A stretch of DNA of 64,000 nt from Ponticoccus alexandrii. GTDB lineage: Bacteria > Pseudomonadota > Alphaproteobacteria > Rhodobacterales > Rhodobacteraceae. The position numbers and the translations under genes were made by a program. Within the stretch, counting starts at the first letter, position 1, and every line of letters begins with the position of its first letter. The stretch spans positions 1,426,001 to 1,490,000 of the forward strand of contig NZ_CP047166.1 in the NCBI RefSeq assembly GCF_016806125.1, written 5' to 3'. Positions 33,738-43,514 of this stretch are shown here, in pieces. Below the pieces are notes generated by a model. It was not told the DNA's origin. It did no database searches and saw nothing but the letters and a program-made list of their open reading frames with translations.

Positions 33738-34559
33738 TCAGGCGAGGGCCCGGGCTTTCAGCCGTTCGGCATCGGTCCGGTCGAGCGTTGCGATCTCGGT
33801 CGAGGTCGCGGCCTCGGAGAAACCGGCCCCGGCACCATAGATGTCGCGGGCGACGCCGGTGGTCAGCTGTTCGGGCGTGCCGTCGAAGACGATGCGCCCG
33901 TCGCGCATGCCGATCACCCGGTCGCAGTAGCGCCGCGCGGTATCCAGCGTGTGCAGGTTGGCGATGACCATGCGGCCGTCTTCTTCGTGGATGCGGCGCA
34001 GCGCCTCCATGACGATCTGCGCGTTCATCGGATCAAGGCTGGCGATCGGCTCGTCGGCGAGGATCACGGCGGGGTCCTGCATCAGGGCGCGGGCGATGGC
34101 GACGCGCTGCTGCTGGCCGCCGGACAGCGCCTCGGCCCGCTTGGGTGCCTGATCGGCGATGCCGAGGCGGTCGAGGATCTCGATGGCGCGGTGGATGTCC
34201 TCTGTCGGGTAAAGGTTGAACATCGTGGCAAGGGTAGAGCGCCGGTTCAGTGTGCCGTGCAGCACGTTCGACACCACGTCCATGCGCGGCACGAGGTTGA
34301 ACTGCTGGAAGATCATTGCGCAGCGCGACTGCCACTTGCGCCGCTCCGAGCCTTTCAGCGCGGTGATGTCGCGTCCGTTGAACAGGATCGTGCCGCTGGT
34401 CGCGTCGCTGAGCCGGTTCAGCATCCGCAGAAGCGTCGATTTCCCGGCGCCCGAGCGCCCGATGACGCCGATCATGCGCGGTTGGTCGACGGAAAAGCTG
34501 GCGCGGTCGACGGCGGTACGCTCGCCGAAGGTCTTGGTCAGAGTCTGAACCTGCAGCAT
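33738..34559 (-). CDS. phnC: PhnC, phosphonate ABC transporter ATPase
   Basis: 273 residues from an ATG with GGGGGA upstream; longer frames toward 34709 run into non-coding composition. Walker [10 protein letters not shown], signature LSGGQQQR, Walker [13 protein letters not shown] and switch His in LHTLD are present. It is first in the transport operon phnC-D-E-E, with the promoter expected in 34560-34790. Confidence 0.95.
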   Translation of the reverse strand: MLQVQTLTKTFGERTAVDRASFSVDQPRMIGVIGRSGAGKSTLLRMLNRLSDATSGTILFNGRDITALKGSERRKWQSRCAMIFQQFNLVPRMDVVSNVLHGTLNRRSTLATMFNLYPTEDIHRAIEILDRLGIADQAPKRAEALSGGQQQRVAIARALMQDPAVILADEPIASLDPMNAQIVMEALRRIHEEDGRMVIANLHTLDTARRYCDRVIGMRDGRIVFDGTPEQLTTGVARDIYGAGAGFSEAATSTEIATLDRTDAERLKARALA

Positions 34560-34791
34560 GTGTCCCCCAAGCTGTCTCGGGGTGGGAGTTAGTCGGGCTA
34601 CCGGACGATTTTGCGACGGTTTTGAATCGATTCCATCAAGCTTTGGAAACGGAACTGTGACGGCGCAGGCTGTCGCGCGGCGCCTGGGTACGGCCCGCCG
34701 CCTGCGCAAACATTGCAGGGTTGAAGCCAGAATTTACCGGACTTCGTCATAAAATCGTTACAGGGCGTCCGCCGCCTGCTAGGATTTGGCC

Positions 34792-35091
34792 ATGACACGG
34801 TGTCTTGCCCTTTTCACGCTGATGCTGACGGCAGCCCCTTTCGGCGCCACCGCCCGGCTTGCGGATGTGATCTGCGATGACCGCGCCCGGCTGGAGAACC
34901 GGCTGACGACGGTGCAGGGCGTAAGCAAGCAGGGGCAGGGCCTGCGCGGCCCCGACGCAGTGATGGAAGTCTGGATCGATAAGGCCTCGGGCGACTGGGC
35001 GCTGGTACAGTCCTACGCGAACGGGACGTCCTGCATTGTCGCCATGGGCGAGCACTGGCAGGTGCTGGAGCTTCCGACTGACCCGGCCTGA
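34792..35091 (+). CDS. Small exported protein of unknown function
   Basis: 99 residues with a signal peptide (TRCLALFTLMLTAAPFGATA) and a mature domain with two Cys (one in ICDDR, one in GTSCIV) that could form a disulfide. The ATG at 34792 has AGGA seven bases upstream. The DWALVQSYANGTSCIV pattern is familiar from conserved hypothetical proteins of this bacterial group. No function is known. Confidence 0.7.
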   Translation: MTRCLALFTLMLTAAPFGATARLADVICDDRARLENRLTTVQGVSKQGQGLRGPDAVMEVWIDKASGDWALVQSYANGTSCIVAMGEHWQVLELPTDPA

Positions 35092-35301
35092 GATTGGGTG
35101 TTGCGCCATGGCCGCAGGGCGATGCCCGGAACCTTGGGTTGAACGTGGCGCGAAATCAGGGGCTTCCCCACGCCGCCGACAAGGCTTGGGAGAGGAGGCC
35201 ACGCTTCCATCGTGCAAATTGAATGTCTTTCCCGATTAAAGAGACATTTGACATCACTCTTTGTTATCCTGCGCTAAATTGTTGTTAACGAGGGTGATCA
35301 G

Positions 35302-35895
35302 ATGGATCGTTTCTGGGTTGGCTTGGGCGCACTGGTCGCAGTGGTGGCCGGTATCAAGACCTTGCTGGTCGCGCAGTTCGTGTTGCAGCCGGGGCAGGCC
35401 GACGCGACCATGCTGTCAGCCCTGTTCGCGCTTTTCTTCGCCATGACCTCGGCTGTCGCCTACGTCTGTTTCACCCAGTTGCAGGCCCTGATGGCGCGGC
35501 AGCGCAAAGAAAAGCTGGCCCCCGGCGCGGGGGAAGTCGTCACCAAGGAGACGGTCATTGCCCGATATGCCCCGGACTGGGGCCTGTCGCAGGCCGAGGC
35601 CGACGTGGCGATCTTCGTCGCGAAGGGCTTTTCCAACAACGAGATCGCCGAGATGCGCGGCTGTGCCCTTGCCACGGTGAAATCGCAGCTTTCGAAGATC
35701 TACCAGAAATCCGGGCTGGGCTCGCGCTATCAGCTGATCGCCTTCGTCACGGACGAGGCGGTTTCGGTCGCCACCGAGGACAGCGCAGCGCCCCAGCCCG
35801 CCACCTCGACGCGGAAGATCCTGCCGCTTGTGGGCCGCGTCCCGCGCGACCGGGATGAGCCGGTGGGAACGGCGCGCGCGCAGGGCGGCCGTTGA
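35302..35895 (+). CDS. Membrane-anchored LuxR-type transcription factor
   Basis: 197 residues. Two hydrophobic helices (about 5-25 and 38-60) precede a LuxR helix-turn-helix at about 90-155 (LSQAEADVAIFVAKGFSNNEIAEM, then LATVKSQLSKIYQKSGL). No receiver or autoinducer domain is present. It faces the tad operon tail to tail and could regulate it or the pilus surface response; this is inference. A GAGGGTG site precedes the ATG. The region 35092-35301 holds an AT-rich stretch with TTGACA at 35248. Confidence 0.85.
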   Translation: MDRFWVGLGALVAVVAGIKTLLVAQFVLQPGQADATMLSALFALFFAMTSAVAYVCFTQLQALMARQRKEKLAPGAGEVVTKETVIARYAPDWGLSQAEADVAIFVAKGFSNNEIAEMRGCALATVKSQLSKIYQKSGLGSRYQLIAFVTDEAVSVATEDSAAPQPATSTRKILPLVGRVPRDRDEPVGTARAQGGR

Positions 35896-35931
35896 CACAG
35901 ACGGCGACAGCGCCGGACGGCCCCGGCGGAC

Positions 35932-37683
35932 TCAGTGCACCAGCCGAAGCAATTCACAGTGATGGCCGGTCAGTGTCAGGGCGCCTTCACCAAGGCTGAT
36001 GCCCGCCGTGGCCAGCGTCTGGTCCAGCACCGCGTCAAGCGGCGAGGTCAGGCCGCTCAGAAGCCGGGCCGGAAGCAGCGCCATGACCGAGTCGATGACG
36101 GGCAGCGCCTGCGCCGGGATCACAAGGCCGGGCTGGCTGCGCAGGCGGATCTCGGTATTGGCCGAGTCCAGAAGCCCCGAAACGGCGGTATCCAGCACCT
36201 CGCCAGAGCCGAAGTGTCGCACCCGGTCGCCCGCCGCGACCTGCGCGCGGCTATGGCTGACGGTCTCGACCCGCGAGGCGCCGATGGCCAGGTCCGACCG
36301 GGCCTCGACGCTGAGCCCGCCAAGCTCGATCGCGGGCAGAAGCGGCAGGTCGATGACCAGAGACAGGTCGAGGATGCGGGCAAAGTCCAGTGTCGCCGGA
36401 TCGACGGGCAGCGGGGCATCGGCGGGCAGGGTGCCAAGGTAGAGTGCCGCGATGGATGTGCCGTTGAGCGGATGCAGCGGCGTCGGGGCCGTGATGAAGC
36501 GGGCGGCCAGCGGATCGTCCGCGGCGCAGGCGATTTCGTCCAGCGTTGCCGTCGCCCCGGCGAGTTCGAGGTACAGCGGCAGCGACAGATTGCTGGCCGT
36601 CACCCCGGCGCCGAGATTGCCCAGCAGGTCCGGCGCCAGCGCGACATCCAGCTTCAGCCGCGCCGCCGCCCGGTGCAGCGTCACACCCTCTTCTCCCAGC
36701 GCGATCCAGCCGGACTGCGCCGGGGCCTCGCCCAGCGTCAGCCGGGTCTCCAGCCCAAGCAGGCCCGGGACCTCGGCGGCGACTTCCAGCGCGATGCTGT
36801 CAGGGCCGATCCGCGCCACCACCACCGCGCGCAGGATGTCCAGCGTGCTGACCTTTACCTCTCCGGCGAAATCCATGGCGGTCAGGCCCAGTGCGGGGTC
36901 GATCCCGGCGATCACCCCGGCCACCGGCATCGTCAGCGCCCCTGAAACCGCCGTCAGCGGCGCCAGCGTCTCTGCGGCCTCCGGCGAAAGGCCGTGCAGC
37001 GCGGCAAACAGCGCCTGCACGGTGACCTCGGCGTCCAGCACCTCGGCCGGGTTGCGGGGGGCAAGGTCTGAAAGTCGGGCGAGTTCGCTCAGCAACGCGC
37101 CAGTGGAAACCTCGGCCCCGGCCAGCACCTGCATCTCTGCGACGGACAGCGCCACGTCGAGGCCCAGCACCGCCGAGAGCGCATCGCTCAGGGCGGCAGC
37201 CTGTAGCCGTGCGATGTGGCTGGTCAGCGTAAAGCTCGCCGCGCCGGTGCGGCTGGCCATGGCAGAGGCGGTCAGCGGCACCGAGGACGCTTCGGTGAAG
37301 ATGCGCGCGAAATGCAGCGGCGCCTCGCGGTCCAGCGACAGGCTGACGGCGTTGACCCCCGGCGCGCCCCCGGCAAGGGGGGTAAAGCGGTCCTCCGGCG
37401 CCAGCGCCGGGTTGCGCAGGTAGCGCCCCTGCGCCAGCGCGCTGACGGTCGCTTCGGGGCGGTTGCGGGCGCGGGCCGCCTCGGCCCTTTCCTCTGCCGC
37501 CTCGGGCGCGCCCATCGCGCTGAGCGCGGCGAGGTCGCTGGCCGCCTGAAGCGCCGCCTTCTCGCGGTACAGCGCCGCCGTGTCCACGCCAAGCGCGGTA
37601 AAGCCCAGAAGTACGGTCATCAGCAGCGCGGTGATCACCGCCACATGGCCCTCTTCGGCCCGAAGGAAGCGGTCAGTAGGCAA
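35932..37683 (-). CDS. TadG-like pilus assembly protein
   Basis: 583 residues. The N-terminal helix follows EEGHVAVITALLMTVLLGFTALGVD, the TadG/TadE signature for an inner-membrane anchor. The large external part is rich in Ala, Leu and Val with no recognised enzymatic domain. It is last in the tad operon and overlaps tadE by 11 bases. TadG-type proteins are pseudopilin-like and needed for Flp pilus assembly. Confidence 0.85.
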   Translation of the reverse strand: MPTDRFLRAEEGHVAVITALLMTVLLGFTALGVDTAALYREKAALQAASDLAALSAMGAPEAAEERAEAARARNRPEATVSALAQGRYLRNPALAPEDRFTPLAGGAPGVNAVSLSLDREAPLHFARIFTEASSVPLTASAMASRTGAASFTLTSHIARLQAAALSDALSAVLGLDVALSVAEMQVLAGAEVSTGALLSELARLSDLAPRNPAEVLDAEVTVQALFAALHGLSPEAAETLAPLTAVSGALTMPVAGVIAGIDPALGLTAMDFAGEVKVSTLDILRAVVVARIGPDSIALEVAAEVPGLLGLETRLTLGEAPAQSGWIALGEEGVTLHRAAARLKLDVALAPDLLGNLGAGVTASNLSLPLYLELAGATATLDEIACAADDPLAARFITAPTPLHPLNGTSIAALYLGTLPADAPLPVDPATLDFARILDLSLVIDLPLLPAIELGGLSVEARSDLAIGASRVETVSHSRAQVAAGDRVRHFGSGEVLDTAVSGLLDSANTEIRLRSQPGLVIPAQALPVIDSVMALLPARLLSGLTSPLDAVLDQTLATAGISLGEGALTLTGHHCELLRLVH

Positions 37684-38281
37684 GGTAGGCGCTCGCGTCG
37701 ATGCTGGACAGGTTCAGCTTCAGCAGGCTGTTGGCGACGTCCAGCAGCGATCCGTCCACCGTGTAGACCACCGCCACGCTGATCGCCGAGGGCCCGGTTT
37801 CGAAGGCGATCTGAGGCGCGACAGAGGCGGGGGTCAGCAGCGGGTAATTGGTCCCGGCCTGCGCAAGATAGGCTTCGGCCAGCGACCGCCGTTCTGCCTG
37901 ATCCAGCCCGGGAACAGAGGCGCGGGCGGCGCCGCTGGCCAGTTGCCGGACGGAATGGCTGACGCCCATGTAATAGCCCAGCGACACGATTCCGAAGAGC
38001 AGCGCCATCAGCAGCGGCGCGATCAGCACGAATTCCAGCGAGACGGTGCCGCGTTCGTCGCGGACAAAGCGGCCCAAGCGGCCCGAGAGCGGCCCGCGCC
38101 GGCCGCGTGCCGGTTGGTCGGTCAGGTGGCACAGGCGCGGCAAAGCGTGGCCCCCGGTCAGGGTGCCGGGGATCGGGCGCGGCCCGGCAGGGCGGAGGGC
38201 TGCGTCAGACGCGGCCCGGTCAGCCCGCCGTGGCGGGCGCCTCCGGGGGCGAGTGGGGCGTAAGAAGGACAGGCGCGGCAT
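37673..38281 (-). CDS. TadE-like minor pseudopilin
   Basis: 202 residues as drawn, but the first 70 are Arg/Pro-rich and probably not all translated. The conserved TadE part starts at DERGTVSLEFVLIAPLLMALLFG, whose Glu marks the prepilin processing/anchor helix. The start is uncertain. It lies between tadC and tadG. Confidence 0.8.
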   Translation of the reverse strand: MPRLSFLRPTRPRRRPPRRADRAASDAALRPAGPRPIPGTLTGGHALPRLCHLTDQPARGRRGPLSGRLGRFVRDERGTVSLEFVLIAPLLMALLFGIVSLGYYMGVSHSVRQLASGAARASVPGLDQAERRSLAEAYLAQAGTNYPLLTPASVAPQIAFETGPSAISVAVVYTVDGSLLDVANSLLKLNLSSIDASAYLAY

Positions 38282-38284
38282 GGA

Positions 38285-38890
38285 TCAGCCTCCGGTCAGG
38301 ATATTGTCGATGATGCTCAGCGCGGCGGGGCCGACCAGCACCACGAAGACGGCGGGCATGATGCAGAAGATCAGCGGCAGCGTCATGATGACCGGCAGGC
38401 GCGCGGCCTTTTCCTCGATCATCATCAGGCGGTTCGCGCGGGTCTCGGCGATCAGGGTGCGCATCGCGCGCGAGAAGGGAGTGCCGTAGGTGTCGGACTG
38501 GTCCAGCGTCTGGGTGAAGACGCCGATCTCGGGCAGCGGCACGCGCTGGCCGAGGCGTTCGTAGGCGGCGCGGCGGTCGTTGGTCATGCGCATCTCCGAG
38601 ACCATTTGCAGGATCTCATCCGCAAGGTCGGGATGGGGGGCGCGCATCTCGCGGGCGACGCGGTGCAGGGCGGGCTGCGGTCCAAGCCCGGCCTCGGAGG
38701 TGATCACCAGCATTTCCAGCAAGTCCGGGAAGCCAAGCCGGATACGCCCCAGACGCTTGCGGCGGCGCTGGTCCACGACGATGTCGACGCCCTTGGACAG
38801 CGCCAGCGCGCCCGCGATCACGATGCCCGCGGGCAGCAGCATCGCCAGCCCCAGCGGCACCGTCATGACCACCCGCAGTCCCCCGATCAC
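38285..38890 (-). CDS. tadC: TadC, C-terminal part (separate frame)
   Basis: 201 residues from a GTG that overlaps the stop of the preceding frame (GTGA). It carries the T2SF domain (GFPDLLEMLVITSEAGLGPQPAL, then TLDQSDTYGTPFSRAMRTL) and two C-terminal membrane helices of TadC. Family members are single proteins of about 320 residues; this and the next frame add up to 318. Either a frameshift split the gene or it functions as two coupled polypeptides. Confidence 0.85.
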   Translation of the reverse strand: MIGGLRVVMTVPLGLAMLLPAGIVIAGALALSKGVDIVVDQRRRKRLGRIRLGFPDLLEMLVITSEAGLGPQPALHRVAREMRAPHPDLADEILQMVSEMRMTNDRRAAYERLGQRVPLPEIGVFTQTLDQSDTYGTPFSRAMRTLIAETRANRLMMIEEKAARLPVIMTLPLIFCIMPAVFVVLVGPAALSIIDNILTGG

Positions 38891-39240
38891 AGCGTCGCCA
38901 GCGGCAGGACCGTCTTGAGGAAAGCGTAGATCAGCAGGGCGTCGCGGTTGCGGTAGCCCGCAGAGGCAAGCTCGGCGGCGGTTTCGCGGGCTTCGCCGCC
39001 AAGGATCACCGCCAACCGCTCTCCGATCCGGACAACGATATGGCGCAGCCCCTGCGCCAGCGCGGGGCCGGGGCGGGTGTCTTCGGCCTGCGTGGCACGG
39101 GCCGTGCCGTTGGCGCGGGCAAGGCGCGCCTCGGTGGCGGCGCGGAGGCGGTCCAGCCGCAGCATGGCGGCGGCGGCGAACAGCATCAGGCAGAGACCCG
39201 CGATGGCGGGCCAGAAGGTCGGGTGCAGGAGGTCAGACAT
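38887..39240 (-). CDS. tadC: TadC, N-terminal part (separate frame)
   Basis: 117 residues. It has an N-terminal membrane helix, then ETAAELASAGYRNRDALLIYAFLKTVLPL, the usual middle of TadC, and ends abruptly there with TGA. The sequence continues in the adjacent frame. The start overlaps the tadB end by 8 bases. It could be a frameshifted pseudogene half, a sequence error or a natural split. Confidence 0.8.
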   Translation of the reverse strand: MSDLLHPTFWPAIAGLCLMLFAAAAMLRLDRLRAATEARLARANGTARATQAEDTRPGPALAQGLRHIVVRIGERLAVILGGEARETAAELASAGYRNRDALLIYAFLKTVLPLATL

Positions 39241-40174
39241 TCAGCCGCCCCATGCGGATCATGGTCCAGATCCCCATGCCGATGCTGCACAGCGCCAGCA
39301 GGGCCATCACGCGCCCGCGCGGATCGGTCCAGAGTGGCGCGATATAGCAGAGGTTCAGCACCGCCAGCAGCGTGCCCACGGCGAAGGGCGGGGCGGCAAG
39401 GATCACCGCGCTGGCCCGGGCCTCGGAGGACAGGGCGCGCGCCTTGCGGCGCAGCTTGCGGCGCTCGCGCAGCTGCTGGGCAAGGCTTTCCATGGTCTCG
39501 ATCAGGTTGCCGCCGGTCTCGGATTGCAGCGCCGTGGCCACCGCGAAAAAGCAGACTTCGGGTGTGGGCATGCGGACAGACAGCCGGTCGAGGCTGGCCT
39601 GAAGCGCGGCGCCCATGCGGATCTCGTCCCGGCAGCGGGTGAACTCGCGTCGCAGCGGGCCGGGTTTGGCGTTCTCGACCACGATGGACAGCGAATCCGC
39701 CACCGGGCGCCCGGCGCGCAGACCCCGGGCGAAGACGTCCAGCGCCTCTGGCAAGCCGTGGGTGAAGGCAGCGACATAGCGGGCGCGGGCGACGCGCAGC
39801 GCGAGGGCCAGCGTGGCGGGTGGCAGCGCCAGCGCCAGCGCCAGAGCCAGCGGCGGCGCGACCCCGGCCACCAGCACCAGAAGCGCGAACAGACCGAAGA
39901 TGCCGATGGCGCATTGCACCATGGCCTCGCCCGCGCGCAGCCGCATCCCGGCCTCGGCAAAGCACCGGTCGAGCGCCGCGAAGGCCGAGAGGGTCGGACG
40001 CTCTGCCCGGGCCTTGGGCGCCTCTTGCGGCTCTGCCGGCGGGCTGGCGCCGCGCGCCCGTGCCAGCCGCGCGCGCTGTTTGCGGCGCTGGCGGTCGTAA
40101 AGGATCAGGGCGGCCAGTCCGAGGGCCAGATTGATCGCCACCCCGGCGGTGAGGACTAGGAACATCGGCGTCAT
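39233..40174 (-). CDS. tadB: TadB, inner-membrane pilus platform protein
   Basis: 313 residues. An N-terminal helix, a middle pair of helices, then a T2SF domain (GLPEALDVFARGLRAGRPVADSL, with ATALQSETGGNLIETMESLAQ) and two C-terminal helices. With TadC it forms the platform on which the TadA ATPase acts. Confidence 0.93.
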   Translation of the reverse strand: MTPMFLVLTAGVAINLALGLAALILYDRQRRKQRARLARARGASPPAEPQEAPKARAERPTLSAFAALDRCFAEAGMRLRAGEAMVQCAIGIFGLFALLVLVAGVAPPLALALALALPPATLALALRVARARYVAAFTHGLPEALDVFARGLRAGRPVADSLSIVVENAKPGPLRREFTRCRDEIRMGAALQASLDRLSVRMPTPEVCFFAVATALQSETGGNLIETMESLAQQLRERRKLRRKARALSSEARASAVILAAPPFAVGTLLAVLNLCYIAPLWTDPRGRVMALLALCSIGMGIWTMIRMGRLNV

Positions 40175-40177
40175 GGC

Positions 40178-41737
40178 CTAGAGACCCAGGATCGTGTCGA
40201 GGTCTTCTAGCACGCCGTAATCCGCCGCCCGGGTCGCGAACTTGGGCCGGTAGCCGGTGTGCACAAACTGCCCCTTCACTTCGGTCCGGGTGCTGTTTGG
40301 GTCGGTCTGGAAGACGAACAGGTCCTGCAGCGTGATCACATCGCCCGCGATCCCCGCCACTTCGGAAATCGAGACGATGCGCCGCTTGCCGTCGCGCATC
40401 CGGCTGACCTGCACGATCAGGTTGACCGCATCGACAAGCTGCCGCCGCACGACCCCGGTGCCGGGATCGACGCCCGCCAGCGCCGCCATGCTTTCCACGC
40501 GGGTCAGCGCCTCGCGGGCGGAGTTGGCGTGCAGCGTGGTCATCGAGCCGTCGTGCCCGGTGTTCATCGCTTGCATCAGGTCCAGCACCTCGTCGCCGCG
40601 CACCTCGCCGATGATAATGCGGTCGGGGCGCATCCGCAGCGCGTTGCGGACCAGCGTGCGCATGGTGACCTCGCTCGTGCCCTCGACGTTGGGCGGGCGC
40701 GTTTCGAAGCGCACGACGTGTGGCTGCTGGAACCGCAGTTCGGCGGCGTCCTCGATGGTCACGATCCGCTCTGTCGGCGGGATGAACTGCGACATGGCGT
40801 TCATCAGCGTGGTCTTGCCAGAGCCGGTGCCGCCCGAGACCAGCACGTTCAGCCGCAGGTAGGAGGCGAGGCCCAGAAAGGCCGCCATCTGCGCCGACAT
40901 CGACCCGCCCTCCACCAGCCGGTCGAGCTTGACCGGCGCCGAGGGGAGCTTGCGGATGGTGATGGTGGGCCCATCGATGGCCAGCGGCGGGATGGCGATA
41001 TTGACGCGGCTGCCGTCCTTCAGGCGGGCGTCGACCATGGGCTGGCTCTCGTCGATGCGGCGGCCCACGGCGGCGACGATCCGCGCCGCCACCGACAGCA
41101 CATGCGCGTTGTCGCGAAACCGCACCGGCGTCAGCTCCAGCTTGCCGTGGCGCTCGACGTAGACCTTGGCGGGGCCGTTCACCATGACGTCGGTCACGCT
41201 CTCGTCCGACAGCAGCGGCTCGAGCGGGCCGAGGCCCAGCATCTCGGCAAGCACCGCCTGCACGAGATCCGCGATCTCGCGCCCGTTCAGATGCATCCTG
41301 CGCTCTTCCGACAGGCGCTCGATCTGGCTGCGCAGGGCGCGTGACTGGGCCGAGGGGGGCTGGGCCGCGAGGTCGGAAAAGTCGAGCCGGTCGGACAGGG
41401 CCTTCAGCACCTCGTCGGTGAGCGCAAGAAGATCGAAGGCGCCGTTCCCCGACACGGCACGGGAGTAGTCGGCAGGCGCACGTGTCGTTTGAGTGGGAAC
41501 GGCGCGCGCGACCGCGGCGGGGGAAACGCCTGTCGTGTGGTCGCGAATGGCTTTGACGGCTTCGGTCAGGATGGCGCGCTGCTGCGGCAGCGCCCAGTCG
41601 ACCTCGCGCGTCTCGACAAGATGCGAGACGGCGACATTGGCCCGGTCCTCCGCGGAAAGGCGGTCCGCGTCCAGACCGTTGGCGATCCTCAGGACACGGA
41701 TCAGGCCGTCCTTCAGCATGTCCTGCGAGACCTGCAT
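40178..41737 (-). CDS. tadA: TadA/CpaF pilus assembly ATPase
   Basis: 519 residues. Walker [13 protein letters not shown] lies near residue 300, the Asp box [12 protein letters not shown] follows, Walker B appears as [11 protein letters not shown] and the His box in MTTLHANS. These are the hallmarks of secretion ATPases of the CpaF branch. It has an N-terminal extension of about 100 residues. It powers Flp pilus extension. Confidence 0.95.
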   Translation of the reverse strand: MQVSQDMLKDGLIRVLRIANGLDADRLSAEDRANVAVSHLVETREVDWALPQQRAILTEAVKAIRDHTTGVSPAAVARAVPTQTTRAPADYSRAVSGNGAFDLLALTDEVLKALSDRLDFSDLAAQPPSAQSRALRSQIERLSEERRMHLNGREIADLVQAVLAEMLGLGPLEPLLSDESVTDVMVNGPAKVYVERHGKLELTPVRFRDNAHVLSVAARIVAAVGRRIDESQPMVDARLKDGSRVNIAIPPLAIDGPTITIRKLPSAPVKLDRLVEGGSMSAQMAAFLGLASYLRLNVLVSGGTGSGKTTLMNAMSQFIPPTERIVTIEDAAELRFQQPHVVRFETRPPNVEGTSEVTMRTLVRNALRMRPDRIIIGEVRGDEVLDLMQAMNTGHDGSMTTLHANSAREALTRVESMAALAGVDPGTGVVRRQLVDAVNLIVQVSRMRDGKRRIVSISEVAGIAGDVITLQDLFVFQTDPNSTRTEVKGQFVHTGYRPKFATRAADYGVLEDLDTILGL

Positions 41738-41740
41738 GGA

Positions 41741-42934
41741 TCAGGCTGCCTTGCGGCGGAACAACCCGCGTGGTGCCCTGCGCGGTTTTTCCGGCGCGGC
41801 GCCCAGCGTGAAGAGGTCGCGCACGGCGCGGGCATAGGCGCCGCGCGGCTGGCAGTCGACAAGTGCGCGGGCGTTGCGCAGGGCGCGGGTGGCCGCCGCG
41901 TCGCACCGGGGCAGATGGGCGACGAAATCCTCGCCGATGGCGCGCGAGAGGTCGCGCGGGTGCAGACCGGCGTCGCGGCGCAGATCGGACAGCACCGGCA
42001 AAAGCCGCAGTCCGGGGGCCTCGGCGCGCAGGCGCTGGATCAGCCGCGTTGCCGCATTCACCCCGGCATAGCCCGCAGGCACCACGAGGATCAGGGCGTC
42101 GAGCTCTGCCGCCAGCGCCGGGTGGCGCAGCGTGGCGCCGCGCGGCAGGTCCAGCACAAGAGCCTCGTGAGCCTCGCGCATCGGGCCTATGATGCGTGGC
42201 AGAGCCGCTTCCATCGTCGCGATGTCGCGGCTGGCGCCCGGTTGATGGGAATAGAGCGTCAGCCCCTCGGCCAGCGTGCCCATGGTGGCGGACAGAAAGG
42301 TCGCGTCGATGCGGTCGGGGGCGGACAGTGCCTCCAGCAGGCCGGGGGTTTCGGGACAGTCGAGGTCCAGCGCCTGCGTGCCGAACTGCAGGTCGGCGTC
42401 GATCAGCGCGGTGCGCAGGCCGGGCCCGCCGGTCGAGGCGGCATGGAAGGCAAGGTTGCGCGCCAGCATCGAGGCGCCGGACCCGCCGCTGACACCCAGC
42501 ACGCCCAGCGTCGGGCAGGGGGCGGGTGCGGGCGCGGCTGTGTTGGCCGCAACCGGGGGCTCGGCGCGCAGCGCGGCGATTTCACCCGGGGTCACGGGGA
42601 AGGCGAAGTACTCCCAGGCGCCCGCTCTGCGCAGCGCGCGGTAGGTCGACAGGTCGGACTGGTGACCAAGCGCCACGACACGGGCGCCGGACCTACGGAT
42701 CTCTGCGACATAGTCGCAGGCGGTCTCGACGGGCGTGTTGCCGATCTCGGTCAGAAGAACCTCGGCAATGGGAGGTCCATCGCTCAGCCGGGCGGCGCCG
42801 CTCAGCCCGCCACCGCGCAGGGCGCCTTCGTCGAAGCCCAGACCGCTCAACACGGCATGTGCCACCTCGGCGCCCTGATCGGTACAGACATAAGCGGCCC
42901 AGGTGGGCGCGGGACGGGCTTGGACGTTGTCCAT
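41741..42934 (-). CDS. TadZ/CpaE pilus localisation ATPase-like protein
   Basis: 397 residues with a receiver-like N-terminal domain lacking a clear phosphoacceptor and a MinD-like C-terminal domain. The Walker A is degenerate (VSGGSGASMLARN, lacking the Lys of GKT), as in many TadZ proteins. ALIDADLQFGTQALDLD follows. It likely marks the pole or assembly site of the pilus machine. Confidence 0.9.
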   Translation of the reverse strand: MDNVQARPAPTWAAYVCTDQGAEVAHAVLSGLGFDEGALRGGGLSGAARLSDGPPIAEVLLTEIGNTPVETACDYVAEIRRSGARVVALGHQSDLSTYRALRRAGAWEYFAFPVTPGEIAALRAEPPVAANTAAPAPAPCPTLGVLGVSGGSGASMLARNLAFHAASTGGPGLRTALIDADLQFGTQALDLDCPETPGLLEALSAPDRIDATFLSATMGTLAEGLTLYSHQPGASRDIATMEAALPRIIGPMREAHEALVLDLPRGATLRHPALAAELDALILVVPAGYAGVNAATRLIQRLRAEAPGLRLLPVLSDLRRDAGLHPRDLSRAIGEDFVAHLPRCDAAATRALRNARALVDCQPRGAYARAVRDLFTLGAAPEKPRRAPRGLFRRKAA

Positions 42935-43018
42935 GGCAGGTTCCTTGCGGTGCGGAATGGCGCGGCGGTTGGCGGGGGCGCGGCAGGGCAGAGAGGCCGC
43001 GCGCCCCCGGTTGGCGGA

Positions 43019-43222
43019 TCAGTCGGTGCCGCCGCTGCCGGCCATGGCTTCGGAAAGGGTGGTGAAGCCGGTGTTCGTCTGGGTGCCCAGCGTCGCGACG
43101 GTGCCGACGATCACGGCGCCGATAAGCGCGGCGAAGAGGCCGTATTCGATCGCGGTCGCGCCGCTCTCGTCTTTCGAGAAGCTGCGGGCAAAGGCTTTGA
43201 TGGTTTTGCGGGTCAGGGTCAT
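43019..43222 (-). CDS. Flp-type major pilin
   Basis: 67 residues. A short basic leader is followed by SKDESGATAIEYGLFAALIG, where the prepilin site (Gly, then Glu+5) and the hydrophobic Flp helix are clear. It is the pilin of the operon and is read first; its upstream region (43223-43400) should hold the tad promoter. No prepilin peptidase is visible in the window. Confidence 0.95.
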   Translation of the reverse strand: MTLTRKTIKAFARSFSKDESGATAIEYGLFAALIGAVIVGTVATLGTQTNTGFTTLSEAMAGSGGTD

Positions 43223-43514
43223 TGTCGGTGTCCTTTCGGCGGGTCACTGGGGCTTGGGTTGCGGGTCTTGCCGGGCCGTGAAGGCCGGTTCGTGCCTGCA
43301 CCATGGCCCCGGGTCCGCGCCATCTGAAATCCGCCATTGGGTGGAAAATCCGTTTTATTACAGAGGGTAGAGCTTAGATCATACCAAGGGATGATGGCTG
43401 TCTGGCAGCATTGCGATGAAGCTTGGGCAGGACTGTGGCGAAGCTTAGGCGGCGGTTTCCGCCGGTTGTGCGCAGGGGAAACGCGACGGGCGCGGCAGCC
43501 CGCCGGGTGCCTGC

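Noticed and set aside
34640-34690. Pho box upstream of phnC
   Set aside because: Two CTGT elements occur but 15 bp apart rather than 11, so they do not fit the direct-repeat pattern.
35248-35280. Promoter with TTGACA upstream of the membrane LuxR gene
   Set aside because: The -35 is good but no -10 lies at 16-18 bp; spacing to TAAATT is 21 bp, so it is not listed as a feature.
41489-43327. 612-residue plus-strand frame opposite tadZ/tadA
   Set aside because: Antisense to well-supported tad genes; composition typical of GC-rich shadow frames.
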